Notes: a model not told the origin generated them from the sequence alone. A DNA stretch of 64,000 nt from Acholoe squamosa (GCA_949317995.1 OX439038.1:2126001-2190000), one strand, 5' to 3'. Positions 21,101 to 30,650 are shown, counted from the stretch's first letter. Program-made: numbers and translations.

Positions 21101-22542
21101 ATGAGAAAAAGGTCACAGGAAACAAACCTACCAAAACCCCACCTGCCAGGAAAAATGTCACAAAAGACACTGCATCTACTAAGTCAAAGAACTCTGAGAC
21201 AAAGAAGAATGACAAAAAGCAAATTGTGCCTTTAAAGAAAAAGGTTGCCACTCCCACCAAGGCGAGAATAGGCCCTCCAAAGGAGCCTACACACCAAAAC
21301 AAGAGTGACACACCCCAACAAAAGGCACAAGATAGGCCAATAGTCGATGAGAAAGAAAAAGAAAGAGACAGAATAAAACAACATGTGCTAGATATAAATC
21401 AACTACTGGATCAGATTCCCGACACATCCATCTCAGGTACAAACCTTGGCTTGGAACAAAGGAAAGACAAGGACCTATTGCCCCTCATACAGTATCTTGA
21501 GGATGGGACCTTGCCTGCACCAAAAGCACAAGGAAATAGAATCATCAACCAAGGCCAGACATACACCTTGGTAAATGGTACATTAGTCCATATATGCCCC
21601 ATAAATTGGAGAAAAACCAATACTGTACCACTTCAAATTGTTATACCACAGCAATGGGTAACAAGTACACTACAGTATTTCCATGACTCACCTACTGGCG
21701 GCCATCTTGGTTCAAGTAGGATGCTGTCAGCACTCCGACCTAGGGTATATTGGAAGTCTATGCTAGCAGACACAACAAAATATGTTTCCACCTGCCACAC
21801 ATGCCTCACAGCAAAAAGGCAAGTACACTCACACAAAACACCAATGACAGTGAGAGAGTACATGACTTCACCAATGAAGTTCCTAAACCTAGACGCGGTG
21901 GGACCACTTCCCACAACTGCCAGGGGAAACAAACATATACAGGTCTGCATAGATTATGCTACCAGATATGCAACAGCTTGGGCTACTACTGACTTAAAAG
22001 CTGAAACAACAGCAGCAGAGTTCTACAAGAATATAATTTGTCATCATGGAACACCAGCCACTCTTCAAACAGACAATGGGACATGTTATACAGGTGCAAA
22101 GTTCACAAAGTTAACTAAACACCTCAAGATCAAACATAAATTCTCCTCACCATACAGGCCACAATCAAATGGGCTTGTAGAGAGATTCAATGCTAGCATA
22201 GGCACAGCGCTCAGAGCATTCTGCTCAAAGCACCAAAACAATTGGGATTCATTTATTGAACCCATAACCTTTGCATTAAACAACACTGAATCCCAAACCA
22301 CAGGATTCACCCCTTTCTTCCTACTCCATGGAAGAAACCCAGCCACCCCAATGGACTTAGGGCTGGGAATACAGGAAGACATATCCACCGTAGCAGACCA
22401 TGTAGCTAACATGATAACAAATCAAGATACCTCTAGGAGGAAAGCTATAGAAAGGGTCGCCAAGCTACAAAGGAAAGGAAGGATAGATATGATAAGAAAC
22501 TTACACCACAGGAAATCAAGGTCACCGACATGGTGTACCTAA
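18172..22542 (+). CDS. Pol polyprotein (protease, reverse transcriptase, RNase H, integrase)
   Basis: About 1456 codons, entered by -1 frameshift from gag since the frame starts without an ATG. Residues are numbered from 18172. The aspartic protease has VDTGAT with the catalytic Asp at 81. RT spans about 370-640, with FSKLDAQQGFFQIPI and the catalytic YLDD at 544-547. RNase H spans about 690-805 with ATDAS (Asp 693), TERELLGVV, YTDHAAL and DAMSRR. A Lys/Pro/Thr-rich linker of about 315 residues follows, unusually long. Integrase has the H-X6-H-X29-C-X2-C zinc module (His 1171, His 1178, Cys 1208, Cys 1211) and the DD35E core (Asp 1241, Asp 1301, Glu 1337). The frame closes at a stop at 22540-22542, before the expected C-terminal module, which continues in another frame. 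Role: processing, cDNA synthesis and integration. Confidence 0.95.
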   Translation: MHCDTPNTNNQSGLTKIQPETIASADLPSNRQRRPSVIHITPPDSSSKDTGESTKLSIVLLQNGCINANLYDVSDVQCLVDTGATITCVRQSFLMDLQKRFHIQLRKSKINIHLADGSVCHVRHSAMLNFRIQGVRFQYQFAVIPNLTQPVVLGTDFLSTTKSQIEFNVDPEQILKPIRAVRDFTIPPFSELAVLGKVTSTQSLQGKTGVVDNLQRNNNAPYLVQRAAVTPRENNKHPLVLLNTSRRPHKIKKGAIIALFQEVKESDLEKPQQVSDTTPHTDQSISAIRPEDVTQFSDTDSDCESTYADPEPNSIRLSEIAAIHSEAHDLEPELEENVPPKSVLTSKDQHDRLESLLTKYDDIFVGKDGDIGATHLYTHSIHVKPEAVPCHFLPYRQTPEKQAAIGEECERLVQQGILRECAEGPWASRSFLVQKSSGGHRLVTDFRYLNQNTINQALSTPRADDTLDMIGSLRPRVFSKLDAQQGFFQIPIRQEDQHKTAFIANDKKYVYERMPMGLATAPAGFCHLVTLILNKLKYKCALPYLDDILVLSPSIEQHFHDLEDVFNSLRVGKLKLKKSKCEYFIDRIDFLGMRVTPMGLQPSPTKVESIKTFPTPKSVKNVRSFTGLCQYFKKFIKGYAQIARPLYDLQTHLKAFVWTEEADNAFKTLKHALCTNALLRYPNYEKEFSLATDASNVSLGAVLSQRDNEGVLRPVAFAGRTLSKHERNYNTTERELLGVVYGVLHFRHYLETRHFQLYTDHAALIPLLTNTGLTHRWARWALDIQQFSFTIQHVKGDDNTPPDAMSRREYPDSGPMTNPPPPPRRVRAASRTKFAKVTKKVPFKRDDPPNTIERPETPIRGILKQSTHYVFCHCEREYSQLFPDNDFEPIEFSSLNQMLKATPKEPPFTPPDSDDEDPEDTIYAITQATSKSVRFFEPMQGEETSNHLCPMTTRSKTREMIQEGTPKPPTQSQTILNEKKVTGNKPTKTPPARKNVTKDTASTKSKNSETKKNDKKQIVPLKKKVATPTKARIGPPKEPTHQNKSDTPQQKAQDRPIVDEKEKERDRIKQHVLDINQLLDQIPDTSISGTNLGLEQRKDKDLLPLIQYLEDGTLPAPKAQGNRIINQGQTYTLVNGTLVHICPINWRKTNTVPLQIVIPQQWVTSTLQYFHDSPTGGHLGSSRMLSALRPRVYWKSMLADTTKYVSTCHTCLTAKRQVHSHKTPMTVREYMTSPMKFLNLDAVGPLPTTARGNKHIQVCIDYATRYATAWATTDLKAETTAAEFYKNIICHHGTPATLQTDNGTCYTGAKFTKLTKHLKIKHKFSSPYRPQSNGLVERFNASIGTALRAFCSKHQNNWDSFIEPITFALNNTESQTTGFTPFFLLHGRNPATPMDLGLGIQEDISTVADHVANMITNQDTSRRKAIERVAKLQRKGRIDMIRNLHHRKSRSPTWCT

Positions 22543-22781
22543 ACATACCAAGAATCCTGACCAACACAGAGTGTAAGAAACTTCAACCCCTTTTTGTGGG
22601 ACCATATGTTGTAGTAGACAGACCTAGTTTGACAAGTGCCAAACTCAAAAACTTGGCCACCAATCTATTGGTGGCCAGACCAGTGCACATAGACAGACTG
22701 AAAAGGTTGTGGCTGTCAGAAACAATGAATTTGCACACAGGCTTATTCCACATGAGGCCAAATACTACAGCAAAATTGTAA
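22530..22781 (+). CDS. Displaced C-terminal part of integrase (GPY/F-type module)
   Basis: This frame, shifted by one base from pol, carries the conserved tail of gypsy integrases: LFVGPYVVVDRPS and ARPVHIDRLKRL, a GPY/F-like module. Homology-like sequence is already visible upstream of the pol stop, from about 22488, so the frame change lies around 22465-22490 in an A/G-rich tract. The break is one base; it may be a mutation or a sequencing or assembly indel. No chromodomain is seen after it. Confidence 0.75.
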   Translation: MVYLNIPRILTNTECKKLQPLFVGPYVVVDRPSLTSAKLKNLATNLLVARPVHIDRLKRLWLSETMNLHTGLFHMRPNTTAKL

Positions 22782-23731
22782 GGAACAAAAATGATATCAC
22801 CCTTACAAGAGAAACCACAGGCATAGGCCCTATCAAGCCTAGGCCTGCACACCACATACTAAGAAAGACATCTAGGTGTGGTGCAGTTTCAAGAAGTTAG
22901 AAACAAGATTGAGATACCAAAAGAACATAAGATTTTCAAAATGTATTACAAATTCTCTTCATCCACACATAAGACATGTGTGACTGATAATGAATTACTT
23001 ATATGTATATAAAGCCAATCAAATTTGTAAATATATCAGTAGGTTATTGCCTCTGAAAGGGTCAAAGACTGGGACCCCCCAAGTAAAGCAGACATGAAGT
23101 CTAAGAAGAGTAAGGGTAACACAATGGAGTGTCTAAAGCCTAATCCCCACATGAAAGAGCGCGCTATGCCAACACAGCAGTCTATAGAGATCAATTGACC
23201 TTATAAGCTACACTCAGACAACTGTCTAGACGGTCATGAATGGCTGTCCTGGATGACAGGAGGAGCTAATTACCAGTACACAGATTATACAATAGAGCCC
23301 CACAGTTGCAGACACTGGAGATTAGGTGCACTGACTCCAGAGAAACAATACCATGCCCACAATGGATGTGGGTAGGGTAGGCTACATAAGAAGCACTGTG
23401 GACCATAGCCCACCATCAGTCTTCATCCAGCTGCAGTCTGGAACTCAAGTCTACAGGACCCCACTTGGGAATTAGCCAGCCCACTTCTCCATTAGGAGAG
23501 ACTGCACTAGGATAAAGAACACACCTACTTCACCTTCAACCTGACCTTACCATTTACTGGTCAATCTCTATAGACTCACCGGACATATTGCCAAGACAGC
23601 TCAATCTTGCAAAGGTACAGTTTGAACCATTTCATTTAAAGTGTTACACCATACACTTAGACTTTACCAGCACCAAATCACTACAAATTTGACAAGACTT
23701 TAGAACAGCAAACTTGCTTTACACAAGCACC
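22782..23731 (+). other. Retroelement spacer and env leader
   Basis: About 950 bases between pol and env with no supported coding region. A subgenomic env mRNA would need a splice acceptor here; CTTAGACTTTACCAG at about 23654-23668 is one candidate but is unproven. Confidence 0.4.
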
Positions 23732-24841
23732 ATGGGGAGACTGAGAGTTTCACCCATACTGCTAACTATGCTGTTATTATATACTATAAAACCACTTACT
23801 GCAGGCTATACACCTGTGGTGAGACAAAACATAGGAGTAGTATTCAAACCTAGCCCTCAACCATTGGTCAATGGACATACAACCACAACACTGTCGTTAG
23901 CTATCCCCTACAAGATACCTCGGGCACCCGTTACCCAAGGATCCATAAGGGATAGAATACTCCAGTTGACCACTCCTACTCTACAAGATCATACCTCTGG
24001 CCAAATTATCCAACAAGCTAAGGAGCTAGACACCTTGCTGAAAATTGCAGACAAGGAGATAAATGAAACACTAGCCTCCATCAAATTGTTCTTATCCAAC
24101 CCCATAAACACATTGGACAAGGCCAAAAGAGAGGCCATACTGGGTTTTCTAGCACCCCTGTTTCGCGGTGTGCTAGGTCTAGCCACAGTAGAAGATGTAA
24201 ACCAAGTAATGGGACAGCTCAAGAACATAGATGAAATACTAAGAAAATTTGCTAAACAGGATCAGGAAGCAGCTAGTCTCATTGAAAAGATCACAGACAG
24301 ACAAGATAAGTTTGTTAAAGCATACATCCAAGATAAGAAGGTACTGGACAGCACAATCAACACCATAGGTGACACCGTCAACCTGTGGGCCTCTAACATG
24401 TCCAGGTCACTTGACTCATATTCAAGGCACGAGAAAACTCAAAGGGAAAAAATGCAAGTATTAAATGATGCATTAATTATCATAGCAGCAAGAATGAATA
24501 CAGTTCAATCACTGCAAAGGACAAATGCAGCCCTGAGGATGCTATCATCAGGAATCCTAACCCCTGATATAGTACCACCCTCAGACCTTGCTAGATACTT
24601 AATTGACATTAATAACAAACTTAGGATTACACACCCTGGAGCACAAGTCGCAATTAATGACTTGGATTTCTATTATTCACAGAAGCTTACCTCATACACT
24701 TACTCAGCTCACCATATATATATTCATCTGGACATTATAATTCAATCTACCACCTCAACCTTCAAACTGTACCAAATGATTACATCACCCATGCCTATAG
24801 ACACACAGGAGACCCCCACCAGAGGAGTCACCTACCTATAA
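23732..24841 (+). CDS. Env-like fusion glycoprotein, baculovirus F / errantivirus type (frame-broken)
   Basis: 369 codons from an ATG in a strong context (CACCATGG). A hydrophobic signal peptide covers residues 1-25 (PILLTMLLLYTI core). Near residue 135 a basic KAKR site, possible furin cleavage, is followed by a hydrophobic Gly/Leu/Phe-rich segment that resembles the fusion peptide of F-type proteins. Next come a long heptad-like helical region (about 155-260) and a GILTPDIVPPSDLARYL block like the conserved motif after the helical region of insect errantivirus Env and baculovirus F. The frame closes at 24839-24841, and F-like sequence goes on in another frame. Position after pol fits an env gene. 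The family call rests on motif resemblance, not a search. Confidence 0.65.
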   Translation: MGRLRVSPILLTMLLLYTIKPLTAGYTPVVRQNIGVVFKPSPQPLVNGHTTTTLSLAIPYKIPRAPVTQGSIRDRILQLTTPTLQDHTSGQIIQQAKELDTLLKIADKEINETLASIKLFLSNPINTLDKAKREAILGFLAPLFRGVLGLATVEDVNQVMGQLKNIDEILRKFAKQDQEAASLIEKITDRQDKFVKAYIQDKKVLDSTINTIGDTVNLWASNMSRSLDSYSRHEKTQREKMQVLNDALIIIAARMNTVQSLQRTNAALRMLSSGILTPDIVPPSDLARYLIDINNKLRITHPGAQVAINDLDFYYSQKLTSYTYSAHHIYIHLDIIIQSTTSTFKLYQMITSPMPIDTQETPTRGVTYL

Positions 24842-24848
24842 GGATATA

Positions 24849-25244
24849 GTGGTTAAAACCTTCCCACTACCTAAGGTTATATTTACCTGGAATGGACCAG
24901 CAGTTATAACAACACAGAGAGGAGAATTTGCTTATCACCTCCCTCAGGTGATACACCTACCTTGGCGCACTAGGTTCAGTACTATACCAGCCCTTAAAAA
25001 CAAAGGACTGTACTACTCCATGCTTCTCCAGAATGATTGTGGCACCAGCCCGGTGACCATGACAGCACTGGAAAATACAACAGATATAATTATTGACGAA
25101 CACCAGGAGGAGACCGCAAGGTCAAACATGCAGACTATTGCTAATTTTCTAAAACCACCAGCCCTCCCCGGTGACTGTGGAAACAGCCTAGGCTGCCCAC
25201 AGCCTAGACTGCCCCCAGTCCACCACCAGGAAATACTGAGATGA
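24849..25244 (+). CDS. Displaced C-terminal part of the env-like gene
   Basis: A frame shifted by one base continues directly after the env stop; it is open from just after 24800. It has a few cysteines (NDCGTS, GDCGNSLGCP) and one NTT glycosylation sequon. It ends at 25244 without a clear transmembrane helix, unusual for an envelope protein; the anchor may be lost. The frame change lies between about 24801 and 24845. It cannot start independently with an ATG near 24849 (the codon is GTG). Confidence 0.5.
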   Translation: MVKTFPLPKVIFTWNGPAVITTQRGEFAYHLPQVIHLPWRTRFSTIPALKNKGLYYSMLLQNDCGTSPVTMTALENTTDIIIDEHQEETARSNMQTIANFLKPPALPGDCGNSLGCPQPRLPPVHHQEILR

Positions 25245-26696
25245 CACATCTCACACATGACACACACCTCCACTGTCAATGAAATTATCAAAGTATTAGA
25301 AAAAAAAATACATACACAGCCACTTGTTGATGTATAATATGAAAATCTATGGTATTCTCACAAAATCGATGATTAATGCGCGCATATACGCGCAAAGTTG
25401 CGAAATTGCAAATTACAAATTGTAAATTGTACAAATCTAACATTAATATACATGAATGCAGGTAGATAACTAAGACAGTTTTTGTACCCACTAGCACTTG
25501 TATACTATGCCAAGGTTTACTTAAAGTAACACACTTTAGGTATCCAAGAAAATTGTTGGAAAAATGAATGTAAAAAAAAAAAAAAAAAAACTGTTGAGAA
25601 AATTGTTGACATAAAACATGTTTACTTAAGATACTCACCAAATAAATCTCTTTCAGGGACACATACTCAAAAGGCTAGGGGAAAAGTCAATAAAGCAGCG
25701 GCCCACTGCCGAAATTGCCAATTAATACACCCATATAGCAAAATCAATGAGTAACTCAGAGACAAACAAGCCTATTGTACATGAAGTACTTTGTTTTTCC
25801 GGCCCTCGGAAAAATTTGTCTCAAATCCCAAAAATTGTATAGTGTAAACTAGATTGTACGTTTGTACCCAATTTGCACACTAAAATTGTATGTTTGCACA
25901 CTAGACTGTAAGTTGTATCCAATTTACATTTGAATTGTATGTTGCACATTTTACTGTATGTCTGTACCCAATTCATACACTAAAATCAGATTTTTCTTTA
26001 AAAATCAACATTTTTTATGTGTATCCAAGCTGTACGCAAAATTATATATGTACATACAGAAATTATCAATTGAACGCAAAATTATATATTGGTATACTAA
26101 AAATTGCCATTTGTACGCGAAATTATATATTTGCATACTAAAATTGCCAAATGTACGCGAAATTATATATTTGCATACTAAAATTGCCAAATATACGCGA
26201 AATTATATATTTGCACACTAAAATTGCCAAATATAGGCGAAAATTATATATTTGCATACTTAAATTGCCAAATGTATGCAAAAATTATATATTTGCATAC
26301 TGAAATTGTCAATTGAATGCAATTACACGCGAAATTGTAAATTTGCACACTAAAATTGTCATTTATGTTCAATTTGCACGCTAAATTGAACATTGAATGC
26401 CAAAATTGCACACTATTTGCCAAATTGTATGTTGTACATAAAAATGGAAAATTGTACCCAAAATTGATGTTACATAAGCAAATAAGCTCAGGTATGGTAA
26501 GATATAGAAACTCGGAAATGTACTTATACCCAGGAGAAAATTGTTTATACTGACAAAGCTCTACCACAAAAATTGCATTTGAAGCACTCCCCATTACTTC
26601 AAATCCTCTTACAAAGAGTATATAACTCCAAAATAAGGTAAAAATTGTATAAATTGTACATTCCCTCGGCGAAATGACGGAGTTTCGCATTCTCTC
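25245..26696. other. A/T-rich 3' non-coding region of the retroelement
   Basis: About 1.45 kb between env and the polypurine tract. It contains a long A-tract at about 25572 and many degenerate repeats of TTGTATGTTGCACA-like and GCGAAATTATATATTTGCA-like sequence. No supported gene. Confidence 0.6.
26030..26330. repeat. 40 bp A/T-rich tandem repeats in the retroelement 3' region
   Basis: Units of 40 bp containing ACGCGAAATTATATATTTGC and ATACTAAAATTGCCAAATGT repeat at 26113, 26153, 26193 and further, with degenerate units on both sides (about 25850-26460). Confidence 0.85.
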
Positions 26697-26709
26697 GGGG
26701 GAGAGGGAG
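26697..26709 (+). other. Polypurine tract
   Basis: A run of 13 purines (GGGGGAGAGGGAG) ends five bases before the right LTR. This is the expected plus-strand primer for reverse transcription. Confidence 0.8.
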
Positions 26710-26714
26710 TATTC

Positions 26715-28063
26715 TATCATATACCATTTTATTATTCCATAAATTCTAACATATTTTGTATTAATCAAAGAATATCTATGAAATTAATACATAGGTTGGT
26801 TTCTAAGAGCTATAAGAGCACTCAAACTTTATATAAGAGCGTTCATGGCCCACTGCACACCAAACCAAGTCAGTTAGACAGAGTTTATGACATCAAAGGC
26901 TCCGACCTTATGGTTCACTGCACAATATAACAAAAATGAGGGTCTCAGTGTGCGACCTCATGGTTCAGTGCACAAACTAATAACTTGTAAGTGAATGCAA
27001 ACGGCCGTTAGGGGTGCCTGGGCACCACAGACGCCGTCATGAGTGTCTGAGCACTCTAAGGACTGAACAATGGGTTACATAAGAACGACGCCATAACCTT
27101 CCGGTCGCTCTAGCGTCGCTCCTGAGCAAGCTAGGTCAAATATCAAAGCATTTATGGAAAGCCCATAATTAGACGGTCAAAATGAGCCCAAGATCAAGGC
27201 GGAACTCCCATTATTAAGGAAGTTATGCCATGGAGACTGAAAGGAGCTCCGAGTTCCCTACAGACAAACCGGCGGGAGTTACGCGCCTATCCAGCGGGCA
27301 TTATAAACTTGGCATATTCAACTCTGCCCATGCGCAAAATGGCGGTTATAAACGCATAAACAACCGAGTTATGAGGGTCTGAAGTTGCAGAACCGACCAA
27401 GACAATGGGGGACACAGCGGCGCCCATGGGGGTCCTTTGTCCCCCTGTGACACTTGAAAGACTCCCCTCAAACAATTGTAGAGTTAGGCAGATGCTGCTG
27501 GCTCCAGTCAGTCTGGAGGTGCTTTTCCAAGATTTGCTACAAATAGCCTGTCTGCACCTCCAGGAGGACAGATCACCAAGAACCGCTCTAGAGGTAACAT
27601 CTCCAGTCATCTCCTGCTACCTGCTATACCACTGCACTATGGTGAAACTATGCTAGACAGGCATTGGTTTCTATCATTAGTGGTCAGGGGCTATCTCCTT
27701 CAAGACTTCCACCAGAGGGTAAAGTTATTCATTATTACATTATTCCTCTAAGCAGCAGGTCAGGAGCTAGGTGTGGGAACCCACCTAGAACTATGCTGGA
27801 CACTGTATTATTAATACCTCACAGGTGGAGTGGAACAGAACATTGTACTTTATAAATTACTGTATGTTTACTGTATGTACAAATTACCTACATACTAACT
27901 ACTGTATGATTGATATTTCTTACATGTTGCCTAAAGCTGAATAAACCAGTGACAACTGGAAATAACACTATTTATTATGAGCCTGAAGTATTTACTCCAT
28001 ACACCACTAGCCATATGATATTTCTCATATGACAACTTGATCATGCCAATCACTAGTATGACA
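26715..28063 (+). repeat. 3' LTR (1349 bp)
   Basis: Collinear copy of 14168-15516. It carries the AATAAA signal at 27940-27945, likely the functional poly(A) signal of the element. Confidence 0.95.
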
Positions 28064-28067
28064 GCAT
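28064..28067. repeat. Target site duplication GCAT, right
   Basis: Matches 14164-14167 and confirms the outer ends of the element. Confidence 0.85.
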
Positions 28068-28160
28068 CATGCGCATTGGTTTTCATGATACACCAATGAA
28101 GTGCTGGCAAGTCTGCTTACCAGCACTTCATTTGAGCATCATGCCGAGCCTTTTAGGAAT
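28068..28160 (+). repeat. Right half of the dispersed repeat interrupted by the LTR element
   Basis: CATGCGCATTGG, CACCAATGAAGTGCTGG and CTGCTTACCAGCAC align with copy A (10211-10310, minus) exactly where the left half stops. Confidence 0.7.
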
Positions 28161-28382
28161 GTACCAACCCCATAGAATCACATGATGCATGAATGTACCC
28201 CAGATGAGTTACTCACCACGGCCGCATCAATGCAGCATGACGACAAATGGGCATAAAGCATTAGTGGCCATTGACTCACAAAGGTCAAGACATTTCCCAC
28301 CAGTAATGGTTCATATGGCTTGTTGGCAACAGGACTGGAGGCTTTCCAATACAGACCCCCCCCCCCATGTCCTGCAGCAGCA

Positions 28383-28592
28383 CACTTAACCCTTGATGCA
28401 TCAATGAAGCACCAATGAGGTGCTGGCAAGTCTGCTCGGCAGCACTTCATTGGAGCATCGTGATGACCCTCCGTAGTCCTGTAGGGTCAGTGTGATGCAG
28501 CCCTGGCAAGTTACCTACATTCATGCATTATGATGACCAATGAGCATGATGCATCAATGCATCAGCAGGCCTTAAAGGGTTCACTATTATAT
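28383..28592. repeat. Dispersed GCATCA-type repeat (copy C)
   Basis: Begins ACTTAACCCTTGATGCATCA and ends GCAGGCCTTAAAGGGTTCA. The two ends are roughly inverted repeats (TTAACCCTT / AAGGGTT) and the inside has palindromic CACTTCATTGG/CCAATGA motifs, so this may be a small non-autonomous DNA element. Confidence 0.55.
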
Positions 28593-28799
28593 GATGTGTA
28601 CATAGACCAAGGGAGGTGCTTTCCTGTAGTTATATAACATGTATAGGTACATAATGCGAAACCAAACATGGCCTATTGGTGTATATATAAGTAAGGCTTG
28701 GTTTTATACCCCCCTAGTAGATGGAACAAGGCATTCATCACCTTGTGAATGCTTATTTCCGAAACTCATTTCTAGCCCGGCTAGCGAGTCATCATTCTT

Positions 28800-29290
28800 C
28801 AACAATGGGGGGGGGGGACTGGTGGGTGGGGGTGCTTGCTTAGTAGCCCTACTGTAAATCTGTGCATATTAGCAGGATCTTGCGGATGACCCCAGGTGCG
28901 TCTTTTAGGATGTGGCTGAAGTCAGGGTGCATCTTATAGGATATCAAAGTGATGAAATTAGGATGCATCTTACAGCTGAGGATATTCTACTGTAGGAAGG
29001 CACTAAAATGACCAAAATACTACCCTGTCTTATAGCATTTCCGTAAACCCAGTTTACAAGTCTATAAGGCACACTTGCATCAGGCGCACCTGCTCCTGTC
29101 AATGTCCTTTAATGTGCGAGGTCACCATAACATTTACTGATTCCTGAGACTTCTGCAACCTACCACTTATTTCCTCAGACAACATCTTATTCCTCTACCA
29201 CCCTTTTAGGCCAAGAATAGATGTTTGGCAAAATCCCATGCAGTAGTCCTTCCACTGTGTCATGTTGATGTCCAACAATATATACACAGC
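28800..29290. repeat. Duplicated block, copy 1
   Basis: The order of landmarks (CCCCAGGTGCGTCTT, GCTGAAGTCA, TTCTACTGTAG, CTAAAATGACC, GTCTATAAGG, GCACCTGCTCC, AGATGTTTGGCAAAATCCCA) is repeated at 29810-30650. No coding content. Confidence 0.75.
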
Positions 29291-29700
29291 ATGAGGTGAC
29301 TGTTTGAGCCAGTAATATTCACTGGCCTGGTGAAATCCATTAGAGTTCTCCAAAAGAAGTCATTGGTGCAGTGTCTTAGTCCAAGTACAAAGGTGTCAGG
29401 TGCAGGTGTTCCCCTCCTACACAGCCTATTACTACAGGTAGTGGTCTATGATGTGTGCTCATATATCCACCACAGACTGTCCTACACTGAGCTACACTGA
29501 GTCACACAATCCTACAGAGCCTATTACTACAGGTAGAGGTCTATGTGTGTGCTCATTCATCCACCACTGTCCTGCCAACACTGATCAAGCTACTCTGAGT
29601 CTCTCACATGGTGTCTTAGTTCTACTATCCACTAATGGTGGCGCCACATCTACCAGCACTGATAAAGCTGCTCTACTTTCAGATAACTATTTCAAATGAA
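29290..29700. repeat. Dispersed block related to 31950-32200 and 32490-32570
   Basis: CACTGGCCTGGTGAAA, CAGGTGTTCCCCT, ACTACAGGTAGT and TAGTTCTACT..ACTAATGGTGGCGCCACATC recur, partly, at 31960-32200 and 32500-32560. These are three relatives of one non-coding repeat. Confidence 0.65.
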
Positions 29701-29809
29701 AATATCTTACCATGAATTATCTATATCAGTTTGAGAATAACTCTAAGCACCTGTTTCATATTCCCGACACCCCTTTCTTTGATTGGGAGTGATAACTTTT
29801 TTAACAAAG

Positions 29810-30650
29810 GGAGATGGGGTGGGGGGGGGGGTTGCTGAAAGATCAGCACAATGGATTTGCTAGATCTCGTAAAGCCTGACAAAAAAGCTAAATTAGGACT
29901 TGCTTAGTCGACCTACTGAAAATCCTCCTATACTAGCCACATATTTGGTATGACCCCAGGTGCGTCTTATAGGATAGCTGAAGTCACAGTGCACCATACA
30001 GGTGAGGCTTTTCTACTGTAGAAAAGTCCTAAAATGACCAAATTCACCTGATAGCATTTCCACAGAGAGAGAGGGCTTTTTATACATGAAGCACACCCTG
30101 TACATGAAGATTTCAGAGTGCTTTTTATATATGAAGCACGTCCTGTACATGAAGATTTCAGAGTGCCTTTTATACATGAAGCACACCCTGTACATGAAGT
30201 TTTCCGAGTGCTTTTTATACATGAAGCACACCCTGTACATGAAGTTTTCAGAGTGCTTTTTATATATGAACCACACCCTGTACATGAAGATTTCAGAGTG
30301 CCTTTTATACATGAAGCACACCCTGTACATGAAGATTTCAGAGTCCATTTTATACATGAAGCACGTCCTGTACATGAAGATTCAGAGTGCTATTTATACA
30401 TGAAGCACACCCTGTACATGAAGATTTATAATACACAAAGTTTACCGGTCTATAAGGTGTATCTGTGCAAGGTGCACCTGCTCCATTCAATATTCCTTTA
30501 TGTATGACGTCACTGTAACACTCACTAATTCCAGAGAGCTATGTTATTCCTCTACAACCCTTTTAGATCAAGAGTAGATGTTTGGCAAAATCCCATGCAG
30601 TAATGTTTTCCATTGTGTCATGTTGGCGTCCAACAGTATACTCAGCATAC
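29810..30650. repeat. Duplicated block, copy 2, with an internal 45 bp minisatellite
   Basis: Second copy of 28800-29290. Its extra length is a 45 bp tandem array inserted between GATAGCATTTCC and GTTTACCGGTCTATAAGG. Confidence 0.75.
30080..30425. repeat. 45 bp tandem array
   Basis: About eight copies of a 45 bp unit (ATGAAGCACACCCTGTACAT, GAAGATTTCAGAGTGC, TTTTTATAC). Spacing of the first ATGs is 30086, 30131, 30176. As 45 is divisible by three, frames stay open on both strands; I do not regard them as genes. Confidence 0.9.

Larger units (their letters stand above)
14168..28063 (+). mobile_element. Complete Ty3/gypsy-type LTR retroelement with env-like gene, 13,896 bp
   Basis: The element has, in order: left LTR (14168-15516), primer binding site (15520), a leader with a 20 bp minisatellite, gag (16493-18148), a -1 frameshift signal, pol (18172-22542 with a displaced 3' part to 22781), an env-like gene (23732-24841 with a displaced continuation to 25244), an A/T-rich region, a polypurine tract (26697-26709) and right LTR (26715-28063). 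It is flanked by GCAT duplications. Pol order PR-RT-RNaseH-IN places it in Ty3/gypsy (Metaviridae). At 13.9 kb it is far longer than the usual 5-8 kb. The LTRs differ at one position that I found by eye, so insertion was recent, yet pol and env each carry one frame break. It is a resident genomic copy; activity cannot be judged from sequence. Confidence 0.95.

Noticed and set aside
30013-30507. Overlapping frames on both strands with FMYRVCFMYKKHSE-like repeats
   Set aside because: The 45 bp unit is a multiple of three, which keeps frames open by periodicity.
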